64,000 bases of DNA from assembly GCF_001046635.1 (NCBI RefSeq), contig NZ_KQ130457.1, forward strand, positions 5,641 through 69,640, given 5' to 3'. How positions within the stretch are numbered: the first letter of the stretch is position 1; each line of letters opens with the position of its first letter. Made by a program: the position numbers and the translations under genes. Under the pieces are notes generated by a model. The model did no database searches. It saw nothing but the letters and a program-made list of their open reading frames with translations, and was not told where the DNA came from. This document shows positions 1 to 8,600 of the stretch, in pieces. Origin of the DNA: Novosphingobium barchaimii LL02. GTDB taxonomy: Bacteria > Pseudomonadota > Alphaproteobacteria > Sphingomonadales > Sphingomonadaceae.

Positions 1-624
1 TCCTGCCTGATGCCGCTGGGCAGGCCCTTCGATGGTTTTGTCGAGCAGACCAAGCGCGTGTCGCCAACCTGCCTCATCGCCTTCGACCGCAACCGCTATT
101 CCGTTCCGGCATCCTTCGCGAACCGGCCGGTCAGCCTCCGGGTCTATCCGGATCGCCTGGTCATTGCTGCCGAAGGCCAGATCGTGTGCGAACATGCCCG
201 GCTCATCGACCGCTCCCATCACAAGCCGGGACGCACAATCTATGACTGGCGGCATTATCTGGCGGTGGTCCAACGCAAGCCCGGCGCTTTGCGTAATGGT
301 GCCCCCTTCCTCGAGATGCCCGAAGCCTTCCGGCAATTACAGGGCCATCTCCTTAAGCGCCCAGGTGGCGACAGGGAGATGGTCGAGATCCTGTCTCTCG
401 TTCTGCATCACGACGAGCAGGCCGTCTTGCATGCAGTCGAGTTGGCTCTGGAAGCAGGCGTCGCCACCAAGACCCACGTTCTCAACGTGCTGCATCGCCT
501 TATTGACGGCAAGGCGCCGCCGGCAGCGCCGATTGATGCGCCTCAGGCCTTGCGCCTGACGCAGGAGCCCAGGGCCAATGTCGATCGCTACGATACACTC
601 AGGGAGATTCGCCATGCGTCATGA
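1..624 (+). CDS. istA: IS21 family transposase IstA, C-terminal part (5' truncated by window)
   Basis: This is the C-terminal portion of the IS21 DDE transposase; the reading frame is open from the first base, so the gene starts upstream of the window. The visible 207 residues fall after the catalytic core and include the Mu-transposase-like C-terminal domain, with segments such as [19 protein letters not shown] and a [20 protein letters not shown]-like stretch that are characteristic of IstA. The stop codon lies 11 bases inside istB, the usual coupled arrangement in IS21 elements. The DDE residues cannot be checked here. Nothing in the visible part is broken. Confidence 0.9.
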   Translation, partial: SCLMPLGRPFDGFVEQTKRVSPTCLIAFDRNRYSVPASFANRPVSLRVYPDRLVIAAEGQIVCEHARLIDRSHHKPGRTIYDWRHYLAVVQRKPGALRNGAPFLEMPEAFRQLQGHLLKRPGGDREMVEILSLVLHHDEQAVLHAVELALEAGVATKTHVLNVLHRLIDGKAPPAAPIDAPQALRLTQEPRANVDRYDTLREIRHAS

Positions 625-1393
625 CCCTGCCAGCGCCGCGGTCGTTGTCATGCTGCGCGGCCTCAAGATGTTTGGCATGGCCCAGGCCGCCGGCGACCTG
701 ATCGAACAGGGCGCGCCGGCCTTCGACGCTTCCGTGCCAATGCTGTCGCAGCTGCTGAAGGCCGAGATGGCCGAGCGGGAGGTCAGGTCCATATCTTATC
801 AGATCAAGGCGGCCCGCTTCCCAGCTTACAAAGACCTGGCAGGCTACGACTTTGCCGCCAGCGAGATCAACGAGCCACTCGTGCGCCAACTCCACCAGGG
901 CGACTTCATGGAAAACGCCGACAACGTCGTGTTGATTGGCGGACCCGGTACCGGCAAAAGCCATATCGCCACTGCCCTGGGCGTCCAGGCCGTCGAGCAT
1001 CACCGCAAGAAGGTCCGCTTCTTCTCCACGGTCGATCTGGTCAACGCGCTTGAGCAGGAGAAGACGGCGAACCGTTCCGGCCAACTGGCCGAACGTTTGC
1101 TGCGTCTCGACCTCCTCATCCTCGATGAGCTGGGCTATCTGCCCTTCAGCCCATCAGGAGGGGCCATGCTCTTCCATCTACTCAGCAAGCTGTACGAGCG
1201 CACCAGCGTCGTCATTACTACCAACCTGAGCTTCAGCGAATGGTCCGGCGTGTTCGGCGACGCCAAGATGACCACCGCGTTACTCGATCGCCTCACCCAT
1301 CACTGCCACATCCTGGAAACCGGGAACGACAGCTTCCGCTTCCGCGCCAGCACCGCTGCGCCCAAGGCCAGAAAGGAGAAGCCAGCATCTTGA
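614..1393 (+). CDS. istB: IS21 family helper ATPase IstB
   Basis: IstB is the AAA+ ATPase that assists IstA in target selection and strand transfer. The 259-residue length is normal for the family. Walker A is GGPGTGKSH at residues 109-117, and Walker B is [10 protein letters not shown] with D171 and E172; the IstB helical N-terminal domain precedes them. The ATG at 614 was chosen because a GGGAG ribosome site sits 8 bases upstream and because it overlaps the end of istA, as expected for coupled translation. An upstream in-frame start would run further into istA. The protein looks intact, so the element may be active if its left end survives. Confidence 0.93.
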   Translation: MRHDPASAAVVVMLRGLKMFGMAQAAGDLIEQGAPAFDASVPMLSQLLKAEMAEREVRSISYQIKAARFPAYKDLAGYDFAASEINEPLVRQLHQGDFMENADNVVLIGGPGTGKSHIATALGVQAVEHHRKKVRFFSTVDLVNALEQEKTANRSGQLAERLLRLDLLILDELGYLPFSPSGGAMLFHLLSKLYERTSVVITTNLSFSEWSGVFGDAKMTTALLDRLTHHCHILETGNDSFRFRASTAAPKARKEKPAS

Positions 1394-1420
1394 ACCTGCC
1401 CGTCAACGGCAGCACATAAC

Positions 1421-1482
1421 TAATACCCACCCGGGTCAATTCTCGACGGTAATCCCGGGTCACATCTCAGTGGCAATCAACA
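1421..1482 (+). repeat. IS21 right-terminal repeats
   Basis: Two copies of CCCGGGTCA lie at 1430-1438 and 1454-1462. Multiple short repeats near each end are typical of IS21 transposase-binding sites. The outermost bases read TTGATTGCCACTGAG on the minus strand. Confidence 0.6.
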
Positions 1483-2382
1483 GCCGGGGTGACGTTGCAG
1501 ATCGTGAGGGACTGGGTGCTGCGGTTCAACGAAGCCGGCCCCGAAGGGCTGGCAACACGCAAGGCGCCGGGCCCGGCCTCAATCCTGAACGACGAGCAGC
1601 GAGCCCGTCTGGCGCAGCAGGTTGAGGCTGGACCGATCCCTGCGGCTCATGGTGTGGTGCGCGGGCGGCTTGTCGTGGATCTGGGACGAGTTCGGCTTGT
1701 CGGTCACGCGCTTCACGTTGGGGCGGGAGTTGCGGGCGATGGGCTATCGCAAGCTCACCGCTCGGCCCCGCCATCATGGCCAGAAGTCCGATGATATCGC
1801 CGATTTTAAAAAACATTCGCAGCCCGCCTGGCGAAAATCAGAAGGGCCTTTCCCAGAGGCACGCCGATAGAGCTTTGGTGGCAAGACGAGGCTCGGATCG
1901 GCCAGCAGACCAAGTTCACGCGTTGATGGGCAAGGCGGGAAACCCGGCGATCTGCGCCCAAGGACCAGCGCCGGGCTTCCGCCTGGATCTTTGGCGCGAT
2001 CTGTCCTGCCGAGGGCAAGGGTGCCGGCATCGTCATGCCCCGTTGCAACAGCGAGGCCATGAGCATGCATCTCGAAGAGATCGCTTTTCACGTTGCGCCG
2101 GGAGCTCATGCCGTTCTGCTGCTCGATCAAGCCGGATGGCATGGCTCAGCGGAACTGGTCGTGCCCGACAACATCATCCTGTTGCTGCTCCCGCCCAGAT
2201 GTCCCGAGTTGAATCCCGTCGAAAACGTCTGGCAGTTTATGCGTGACAACTGGCTGTCGAACCGCATCTTCTCATCCTACGACGACATCATCGATCACTG
2301 CTGCTTCGCCTGGAACAAGCTCGTCGATCTGCCTTGGCGCATCATGTCCATCGGTCTGCGCCAATGGGCGCATGGGTTCTGA
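1483..2382 (+). pseudogene. IS630 family transposase, degraded
   Basis: This is a DDE transposase remnant of the IS630/Tc1 superfamily. The N-terminal HTH part reads VRDWVLRFNEAGPEGLATRK in one frame and then shifts near 1655 into a second frame containing IWDEFGLSVTRFTLGREL and GYRKLTARPRHH. A further shift follows. An in-frame TGA lies after the first catalytic Asp segment (WWQDEARIGQQTKFTR, stop near 1924). The last third is open and contains the second Asp (LLLDQAGWH) and the catalytic Glu (ELNPVENVW). The true start is missing: the frame begins directly at the end of the IS21 element, which suggests that element inserted into it. It cannot make a functional enzyme. Confidence 0.85.
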
Positions 2383-2394
2383 TCAATGCACAGT

Positions 2395-2611
2395 GGTATT
2401 AATCCACCGGACAGGGCGTTGGCGGTCGTTCGAGGCCGTCGAATACGCCAGGCTGGAATGGGACGATTGGTTTAACAACCGGCGGCTCTTGGAGCCCATC
2501 GGGAACATCCCGCCGGTCGAATCCGAGCAACGATATTACGATATGCTGGACGATATCCCAGTGGCAGCTTAATTTAACTAAAATGGCCTCCGGCAGTCCC
2601 GGGGCGGTTCA
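2395..2611 (+). mobile_element. IS3 family element, 3' remnant
   Basis: Only the end of an OrfB transposase survives, reading RSFEAVEYARLEWDDWFNN, RRLLEPIGNIPP and ESEQRYYDMLDD up to the TAA at 2570-2572. It is followed by a terminal inverted-repeat-like sequence (GGCCTCCGGCAGTCCCGGGG, ending GGTTCA at 2611), as in IS51/IS401-type IS3 elements. The fragment starts directly after the IS630 remnant, so the three ISs form a nested or abutting stack. From 2612 to the next gene nothing is recognised. Confidence 0.8.
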
Positions 2612-2757
2612 GATCCCGCGACGACGACGAACGACCCTGTCGCTAGATGACTACCGGCAAACTCGGGCGCGATGCCCGGGCCGCGTATGTCGTTGGACGA
2701 ATATTTGTGCGGTAGTAGATCGGCCCGCAGACAGATCGCGAAGCCATCCGCGCTAAA

Positions 2758-3180
2758 TTAGCGAAGATGTACCACCGACATCGCTTCGCGGCGCCAGTCG
2801 TCGCATTGTAACGCCAGTTCCTCCTCCACCGCAGACCAGTCGAACGCAGCAACCTTCGCGGCTTCTGAACCCGGGTCTTCATAGGCATCTGGAGAAGGGC
2901 AGGGCCCAGCGTTGAACACCACACAGGTCATGTCAGGGTAGCCACGCGGCGCGGTAAAAAAGCGCAAGGTCTCGAGACGGCGGCCAAGGTCACGCGGTTT
3001 CTCGCGGTAGATCGGATGCTCAGGTTCGGGGCAGCGTTCGCGCACCGATAGCACTACGTCTGCATAAGTGATGCTGCCCTTGCGGCGTACCACGTCCATC
3101 AAAACCGGATAGATTGCTCGTGCTAGGGTCTCGTCATCACGGGTGACGCGGCGTTGGCGCGGGATGGGTCCAAGGGGCAA
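2758..3180 (-). CDS. Conserved-looking hypothetical protein downstream of flagellin
   Basis: A 140-residue protein I do not recognise. It is soluble, with no signal peptide or membrane segment. It has a helical N-terminal half (ETLARAIYPVLMDVVRRKG followed by ITYADVVLSVRER) that could be a small winged-helix-like fold. The second half contains RDLGRRLETLRFFT and a hydrophobic strand MTCVVFNAG. It starts 21 bases after the flagellin stop on the same strand, with GGAG about 9 bases upstream of the ATG, so co-transcription with flagellin is likely. The link to motility is by position only. Codon use and base composition match the neighbours. Confidence 0.6.
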   Translation of the reverse strand: MPLGPIPRQRRVTRDDETLARAIYPVLMDVVRRKGSITYADVVLSVRERCPEPEHPIYREKPRDLGRRLETLRFFTAPRGYPDMTCVVFNAGPCPSPDAYEDPGSEAAKVAAFDWSAVEEELALQCDDWRREAMSVVHLR

Positions 3181-3201
3181 AGTCGGCTCCGTTTAGTTTA
3201 A

Positions 3202-5085
3202 TTACTGCCCGAACAGCTTGAGCATGAGCGCTGGCTGTTGATTGGCGATGGAGAGCCCCTGAAGCGCAAGCTGTTCGCGAATGCGCAGGGCTTCTGACTT
3301 GGCTGCTTCAGCGGATAGATCCGCATCCACAAGATTACCTAGTGCCTGGGTCGTCACGTCGCCCTGTTTCGATCCATTTTCCTGACGCATGTCCAGCCCG
3401 CGCGAATGAGCGCCGAAATAGGTCAGCGCGGCAAGTACCTTGCGGCTTGCTTCGTGAACCTTGGCCACAATGCCTTCCGGATTTTCCCAATCGAGCGGAT
3501 CGAGATCCAGCGTACGCGCCGTGAGATCGCGCGACATGATCCTCTCGCTGCCGCCGCGGGTATCGGTGATGAAGTCATAGGCAACATTGGAGAAGGCTAC
3601 CCGGTGCAAGCCATTGACCGACTTTGCGGTGTCTGCGGCAAAAGGCGAACCGATTTCGCGCATCGATACAGCGCCGATCGCCCAGGCACTGGCGGTATCG
3701 TGCTGCGCCCCATTGACGGTGATGGACAGGGGGCCCTTGACGGGGTCATAATCAAAACTCAACAAGTTGAGGCCGCTCCTTGGCAGGCCTTCCCCGACCG
3801 GTGCGCCCTGCGAAACAGCGGGCTGTCCAGTGGCTGCCAGGCGGACCCCGTCCTGCCAAATCTCCATAGTATCTGGCAATTCGTAAGCATCGAAGCTCAA
3901 GTCGATGCGAGCGGCTTGGCCGCCCGGATCGAGACTGAACTGCGCGCGCACGCCTTCCGGCAACGCGCTCTCGCCCAGCGGATCGTGCCGGGCAAAAGCC
4001 ACCTCTTCCGGATCGGCGCTGTCCACCGGCGGATCGAACGGCGCATGGGTCTCGTAGACTATGGCGCTAGTCCAATGCTCGCTGGGCTTTGGAATGGCTT
4101 GCGCCGGATCTTGCAACTGCAGGCCTTCGATCGCGAGCCCTTTGTTGCCCTGAGGCACTCGGATCTGGATATCACGGCCGTTTGCGGGATCATAGTCGAA
4201 GCTAAGGATGAACGGTCCGTCCTGAGAAAGAGCAGGAGCTACCGCATTGCCGTCTGCGGCGTAGGCCTGGCCAGAGGCCGCAACGCGGACGCCATTCTGC
4301 CATATCTCCACTTCGCCGCTGCCGCTCGATCCCTCGAACAACGTCGAACCGGTGTCGATGAGCAGGTTAACCCGGCCGGGCGTATCTCCTGCCGCCACCG
4401 AATAGGAGCGCGCCGCATTATCGGTGACCGGCAAGTACCCTGGGTCATTCGCGCTGTATGAACCAATGAGATCGTTAAAGGTCTGCGGTGTGAGCGGCGA
4501 GGCCGGCAGCGACAGCCGGCGGGTGCCGTTCAGGATCGTCTCCAGGGTATCGGGCGGCATTGCCCCTGCCTGTTGGCTTGACCTCAGACTCGCCAGCAGT
4601 GGCCCCGGATTGACGCTGGAGGCGGGCAGACTGTAGCGCGTTTGCGTCACGGTCTCTGTGAAAGCCTTGCCCTTGAGGAGATTGGTGCCGGAAAACGCGG
4701 AGGAATCGACGATGCCGCCGATCTGCTCGATAAGCGCCTGCATGTCCTTGCGGATAGCTCGCGTTGACGCCCGATCGTTCGCGGCATCCTGCAGCATCAG
4801 GGATTTTTCCTGAAGACGGTTCACTAGGTCGCTGATGGTTTCGGCGCCGGAAATGGCGATGTCGGTGGTTGACTTCCAACGATCCAGCGTGTCCCCGACG
4901 GACTGCTGCATGAGGATATGGCCGCGTAGGTTCTGGGCTCTGATGTACTTCGCGCTGTCGTCCTTGGTACTCGCAACCTCGAGACCAGTGGCGATACGCT
5001 TCTGCCGTGTCGCCATGTCCGATCGAACGGAGCTCAGAACCTGAAGGGCGGCGGCTGCGCGTACGTTGGTGGGGATCGATGACAT
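3202..5085 (-). CDS. Flagellin, with duplicated central insert
   Basis: This is the structural protein of the flagellar filament, exported by the flagellar type III apparatus. The N-terminal D0/D1 flagellin domain occupies about residues 1-150 (ending in the SAFSGTNLLKGK region) and the C-terminal domain the last 90 (DLSAEAAKSEALRIREQLAL). Between them lies an unusually long variable region holding two related modules, about 237-322 and 378-474. Each carries EIWQNGVRVAASGQ or EIWQDGVRLAATGQ and then LSFDYDPANG or LSFDYDPVKG. At 627 residues it is much longer than minimal alphaproteobacterial flagellins (about 280-400). GAGGAG lies about 12 bases before the ATG. A two-component system sits immediately upstream on the same strand and could control it. 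Confidence 0.9.
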   Translation of the reverse strand: MSSIPTNVRAAAALQVLSSVRSDMATRQKRIATGLEVASTKDDSAKYIRAQNLRGHILMQQSVGDTLDRWKSTTDIAISGAETISDLVNRLQEKSLMLQDAANDRASTRAIRKDMQALIEQIGGIVDSSAFSGTNLLKGKAFTETVTQTRYSLPASSVNPGPLLASLRSSQQAGAMPPDTLETILNGTRRLSLPASPLTPQTFNDLIGSYSANDPGYLPVTDNAARSYSVAAGDTPGRVNLLIDTGSTLFEGSSGSGEVEIWQNGVRVAASGQAYAADGNAVAPALSQDGPFILSFDYDPANGRDIQIRVPQGNKGLAIEGLQLQDPAQAIPKPSEHWTSAIVYETHAPFDPPVDSADPEEVAFARHDPLGESALPEGVRAQFSLDPGGQAARIDLSFDAYELPDTMEIWQDGVRLAATGQPAVSQGAPVGEGLPRSGLNLLSFDYDPVKGPLSITVNGAQHDTASAWAIGAVSMREIGSPFAADTAKSVNGLHRVAFSNVAYDFITDTRGGSERIMSRDLTARTLDLDPLDWENPEGIVAKVHEASRKVLAALTYFGAHSRGLDMRQENGSKQGDVTTQALGNLVDADLSAEAAKSEALRIREQLALQGLSIANQQPALMLKLFGQ

Positions 5086-5271
5086 CTGAACCGCTGCTCC
5101 TCACTTTGCGCTTCATCTGCCCGCGATGGACCGGCGAAGGTCCGAAGACTTCCGCCGGTCAGTCAGCCCTACCCGTCAGGAACGGGCAAAGGCCTTCGGG
5201 TCGCGGGCAGAACATGTCTTTCGCCGGCTCGTCGGTCGATCCGGGAAATTCCCGGTATTTGCAGTTTCCTG
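5086..5271 (-). promoter_or_regulatory. Flagellin upstream region with palindrome
   Basis: This intergenic stretch between the response regulator gene and flagellin contains a perfect odd palindrome at 5241-5255 (CCGGGAAATTCCCGG, 7-bp arms). It also has a hairpin-forming repeat around 5129-5160 (GACCGGCG with CGCCGGTC). The palindrome could be a binding site for the LuxR-type HTH of the adjacent regulator. The hairpin could be a weak terminator of the regulator operon or part of the flagellin leader. No convincing sigma-54 or sigma-28 element was found. Confidence 0.4.
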
Positions 5272-5871
5272 TCAGGTTTCTTCACCCCGGCTCAAGGCGA
5301 CGAGTTGGGCCAGGCCATTGGTCTTGGTTTTGGCAACGATGGCAGCGCGGTGATCTTCCACGGTGCGGGCTGAGATGGCGAGGTGTTCGGCAATCTCCTT
5401 GTTCGAATGGCCGCGAACGAGCAGATTGAACACTTCGCGTTCGCGGCGGGTGAACGATGCGGTGGCAGCCGCGATGCGCCGTTCCCGTTTCGACCATGCG
5501 AGCCCTTCTGAGACCGCGGCGATCAGGCGCGGCTCGTCGATGGGCTTTTCCAGGTAATCCAGCCCGCCGTGACGCCTCACCGCGTCGACGGCGTGCGCGG
5601 TGGTCGGCCATGCCGTCATGAACACAAGCGCCACTGCCGGATCGCGAACGCGTAGCACATCGGCGAAGGCGAAGCCGTCCATCTCTCCCATCTGGATGTC
5701 GCTGATCACGCAACCCAAAGCGCGGTCAGGCAGCATCGCGAGTATATCCTGGGGCGCGACGAAAGCGCGGGCGGCCACGCCGTTGCGCGTCAACAGCCGC
5801 GCGACAGTCGCGGCGAGATCGGCGTCATCGTCAAGCACTGCGACGAGGAGGTCAGACATGCAATCGATCAT
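5272..5871 (-). CDS. FixJ/NarL-like response regulator
   Basis: A cytoplasmic DNA-binding response regulator of 199 residues. The receiver domain has the acidic pocket LDDDADL (14-19), phospho-acceptor D58 in CVISDIQMGEMDG and K109 in LEKPID. The C-terminal LuxR-type HTH reads FTRREREVFNLLVRG and NKEIAEHLAISARTVEDHR. This domain order and the EKPID motif are typical of FixJ/TodT-type regulators. The start at 5871 overlaps the kinase stop as ATGA, implying translational coupling; a second ATG four codons later is possible. Its partner is the adjacent histidine kinase. Flagellin is the next gene downstream, so a role in filament expression is plausible but not shown. Confidence 0.9.
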   Translation of the reverse strand: MIDCMSDLLVAVLDDDADLAATVARLLTRNGVAARAFVAPQDILAMLPDRALGCVISDIQMGEMDGFAFADVLRVRDPAVALVFMTAWPTTAHAVDAVRRHGGLDYLEKPIDEPRLIAAVSEGLAWSKRERRIAAATASFTRREREVFNLLVRGHSNKEIAEHLAISARTVEDHRAAIVAKTKTNGLAQLVALSRGEET

Positions 5872-7499
5872 ATGGTGGCTCCGGCCAGCAAGGGCAGGGT
5901 TAGGGCAAAGCGTATGCAGGCTGTCTCATCCTCGCGAACGAGCGTGCCGCCGTGCGCCTCGATGATGGTTCTGGCGATGACAAGCCCGACGCCCATGCCT
6001 GCGCTTGCGGATGCGACGGTGACGGGATTGGCGACCTCGATGCGCGCTTCGCCGCGCACAGCGTAGGCACGTACGGATACTGTTTCGCCGGGGCTGGCTG
6101 CGAACGCGTTACGCAGCAGGTTGACCAAGGCCTGTGTCAGTTCGATTTCCTGCGCCTGGACCACAAGGTCCGGGGCTACGGCTGCGCATTCCAGTCGGCC
6201 GCTGCTTCCCCGCACTTCGGCGGCAACGATTTGGCAGGCAGTTTGCATCAGCATCGCGACCGGAAGCGGCGAGGGCTCGTCCACATCCCTTCCACCAAAG
6301 CGGCGCAGGCGGCGGACCAGGTCGGACAATGCACGAGCCTTGCGGTCCACCAGCGCCGCGCTGTCAGCTATCTCGGGGTCAAGGTCCTGCGTGACGCTGC
6401 GTAAGTGTCCCGCCTCAATGGCGAGGGTGGACAGCGGCTGGCTGATCTCGTGGATGACGGCGACGGACATGGCGCGCAGCGTTTTGAGGCGCTCGGCCTG
6501 GAACAGCAGCCGGTTACGTTTGTCGATCGCGGCTCGGGAAGTTTTTTGCGCGTCGGAAAAGCTGCCAGCAAGCCAGGTCACGAGAACCACGGCCGCAATG
6601 CCCAGATGCAGTTCGAGGCGGGCTGCGTCATCGAGCGGGCCAGCGGAGTAAGGCAGGAAAACGAGGACTTGCGCCAGGATTGCGAGCCAAGCAGCAATGC
6701 GTCCATGGCGCAGGCCGATCCATGCTCCCGCCAGCAGTCCGGGCGCGGGCTGGGCGCCCAGCCCAGCCCGCCACAGCGCTATCGTCAGCAACAGGCAGCC
6801 ACCGATGACTGTCGCATCCTCCAGGACTGGTCGCAGCGGCGGCATCGCGATGCGCATCCGGCGCGGCGCACCGGCCACTGCGGCGAGCCAGAGTAGCAAC
6901 GGCGCCAAAACGAGGATGCCCAGCAGGTCACCGACCGCAAGCCCGGTCAGCGAGATCGCTATGTCCACGCCAATGCGATAGCGCCCGGCGTCAGAGGGAA
7001 GGAGGGCTTCGAACGGTACGACCATGAGGGCGTTGAGCGCCGGCGCCGCGACGGCGGCGAGGCCCAAGGTCATGGGGGGAAGCGCCAGCGTATCGGTGTG
7101 CTCGCGTGCGATATGGCGCACGGCGGCGATAGCGATCCCATATGTTATGCCGGGGCGCATGATGCCGGTCATAGCCTGGAGCGTATCCGGCGCTCCCAGA
7201 TGGATGACACCTGTCGCAATGTCGGCGCAGAGTTCAGCGACTATGAGCCAAGGCGTTATACGGGGCCCGCAATTCCACAGCATGGCAAAGCGCAGGCCCG
7301 CCGGAGGATACCATAGGGAAAAGAACCCGGCCCCGCCCCACGGGCTGGCGGTCCAGTGCAGAAAAGCGAAGGAGAAGGCATAAGCGACGAGGAGCGGCAC
7401 TTCGCGCTTCTTCGGCGCAGCGCCGGGCAGGAGCGAGCCAGTTCGGGGCGGAGTAGCGCGTGATATCATCGCAATGGCATGTGGCAAATGTTGCGCCAT
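5868..7499 (-). CDS. MASE1-type membrane sensor histidine kinase
   Basis: An inner-membrane sensor kinase of 543 residues. About eight hydrophobic segments fill residues 33-315, opening with a MASE1-like pattern (SLWYPPAGLRFAMLWNCG), so sensing is probably within the membrane. The dimerisation/phosphotransfer box is AVIHEISQPLS with H350. The ATPase domain has the N-box LVNLLRNAFAAS and the G-box GMGVGLVIARTIIEAHGG. There is no PAS or HAMP domain. It overlaps its response regulator by four bases. The ligand is unknown. The N-terminal Met is the first in frame after a 240-base gap; later starts near residue 11 would not change the domains. Confidence 0.9.
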   Translation of the reverse strand: MAQHLPHAIAMISRATPPRTGSLLPGAAPKKREVPLLVAYAFSFAFLHWTASPWGGAGFFSLWYPPAGLRFAMLWNCGPRITPWLIVAELCADIATGVIHLGAPDTLQAMTGIMRPGITYGIAIAAVRHIAREHTDTLALPPMTLGLAAVAAPALNALMVVPFEALLPSDAGRYRIGVDIAISLTGLAVGDLLGILVLAPLLLWLAAVAGAPRRMRIAMPPLRPVLEDATVIGGCLLLTIALWRAGLGAQPAPGLLAGAWIGLRHGRIAAWLAILAQVLVFLPYSAGPLDDAARLELHLGIAAVVLVTWLAGSFSDAQKTSRAAIDKRNRLLFQAERLKTLRAMSVAVIHEISQPLSTLAIEAGHLRSVTQDLDPEIADSAALVDRKARALSDLVRRLRRFGGRDVDEPSPLPVAMLMQTACQIVAAEVRGSSGRLECAAVAPDLVVQAQEIELTQALVNLLRNAFAASPGETVSVRAYAVRGEARIEVANPVTVASASAGMGVGLVIARTIIEAHGGTLVREDETACIRFALTLPLLAGATI

Positions 7500-7548
7500 C
7501 GCGAAACCCGGAGGTTCTACGGCCGCGTATATAAAGAGGTGACCCAGC

Positions 7549-7737
7549 TCAGCGGCTCCTTCGCCCGGTCATTTGTTCATGAATGACATGCTGCGGCTCC
7601 CCTGTCGCATGGAGTTGAACCGCTGAACGCCGCGCTATCTCGGCCGGATCTAGCGACGGCTGTGCTTCAGAGATGCATGCCTTGATGGATGTTTCGTTCC
7701 CATTCAAGGCGATGAACGAAGGGCCGGAACCGGGCAC
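7549..7737 (-). CDS. Possible small ORF, uncertain
   Basis: A 62-codon frame with no recognisable motif, rich in charged and polar residues, lying between the kinase gene and a degraded phage-type gene. It has no clear ribosome site. It may be a chance frame in decayed DNA; I keep it only to account for the stretch between 7500 and 7785, in which nothing else is visible. Confidence 0.15.
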   Translation of the reverse strand: MPGSGPSFIALNGNETSIKACISEAQPSLDPAEIARRSAVQLHATGEPQHVIHEQMTGRRSR

Positions 7738-7785
7738 CTGGTTTTGGCTCGGAAACGTCCATTTTCAGGGCGGACCGTGCCCGCA

Positions 7786-8080
7786 AATGCAAGGCTGACT
7801 TGGCTGGACGATCTCGACTGGGTGGTCGCTGGTAGCGAGAGCGGGAAGGGCGCTCGGCCTATGCTCGACCTATGCATCCGGACTGGGCGTGGAACCTTCG
7901 TGACCAGCGCGCAGAGACCGCTGTGCCGTACTTTTTCAAGCAGTGGAAGACATGGAAGCCGTTCGTGAGCGATGGTGCTGCCAAGCTCTATATCGACGCG
8001 AGTGGGCGTTATTCGGGCGAGAATCTCTATGACTTTCCCGACGGGCAGCAGCTTGCGGCTACCGGAAAAATCAGCCGGGC
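7786..8080 (+). pseudogene. DUF5131 (phage Gp37/Gp68-type) protein remnant
   Basis: The pieces match the C-terminal half of the Gp37/Gp68 family: LDWVVAGSESGKGARPM in one frame, then HPDWAWNLRDQ, VPYFFKQWKTWKPF and NLYDFPDGQQ in another. The break is an extra 11-base segment near 7861-7871 that partly repeats its surroundings (CCTATG appears twice), shifting the frame. The N-terminal half is absent. The family function is not established in the literature I know; it is common in phages and islands. The remnant suggests that mobile DNA once lay here. Confidence 0.7.
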
Positions 8081-8082
8081 GG

Positions 8083-8295
8083 ATGCTCTACGAAATAGAG
8101 CGCAACAGGATGCCGGAGGTACGATGGTGAACCCGGCAGTTGAAAGCCATACGGAAGGAAGCCGGCTTCATGCAAGCAAAGCTGGCCTAGGCGATCGACG
8201 TCATTCGCGAGTGCCTACTAATGTTGGAGAGGGGTCTCGCCCATATCCAGCGACGTACCGAACTCGCAATCCGCTACGTGATCCAGCAGCGCTAA
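8083..8295 (+). pseudogene. Small XRE-type HTH regulator, degraded
   Basis: One frame reads MLYEIERNRMPEVRW, stop, then QLKAIRKEAGFMQAKLA, stop, then AIDVIRECLLMLERGLAH and RRTELAIRYVIQQR. This resembles small Cro/C1-type regulators whose helix region reads LKAIRKEAGFTQAKLA. Two in-frame stops, TGA at 8128-8130 and TAG at 8188-8190 (expected Gln), break it. It follows the DUF5131 remnant directly and is probably part of the same lost element. Confidence 0.55.
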
Positions 8296-8600
8296 TCCGA
8301 CTGAGCTTTCGCGAAAGGCATTTCTTCAGCTGGACCCAGCTTCTCTGCGCCGGAAAATATGCCATCCAGACGCTGGCATACCTCTTTTCTGAAGTCCGCT
8401 CGCAGCATGGGCCGCGGTGCCGTCAGGGCGATCTCGTCGGCGATTGAGTCCTTGATCCTGCCGACTGCCTCCTCGCCGATTACGCCGGCGGCTTGCAATT
8501 CCTTGCAGAGTTGCACGAGTCCTGTCGCTGTTGCCTGAGCGCGCAGGCCCACGTTCTTTAGATCATGGTGCAGCTTTTGCTGTTCTGCTCCGACCGTCAT
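8292..8600 (-). CDS. Small hypothetical protein, helical
   Basis: A 102-residue soluble protein that I do not recognise. It appears mostly alpha-helical (LVQLCKELQAAGVIGEEAV, then IKDSIADEIAL) with no signal sequence. AAGGAGAG lies at good spacing before the ATG, so it is likely a real gene even though it sits among pseudogenes. Its last codons overlap the end of the degraded XRE gene on the other strand. No neighbour suggests a function. Confidence 0.5.
   Translation of the reverse strand: MTVGAEQQKLHHDLKNVGLRAQATATGLVQLCKELQAAGVIGEEAVGRIKDSIADEIALTAPRPMLRADFRKEVCQRLDGIFSGAEKLGPAEEMPFAKAQSD

Larger units (their letters stand above)
1..1482 (+). mobile_element. IS21-like element, right part
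   Basis: The segment holds the 3' part of istA, all of istB and a terminal repeat region. Its left end lies outside the window. The right boundary is placed where an interrupted IS630 transposase reading frame resumes and where the sequence reads CAATCAACA, which gives the CA end typical of IS21 elements. The exact end is an inference, since the other terminus is not visible. Confidence 0.75.

Noticed and set aside
3406-4461. Long open frame antisense to flagellin
   Set aside because: It lies wholly within the flagellin gene, whose protein is clearly conserved; the frame is a by-product of GC-rich codon use and its product has no recognisable feature.
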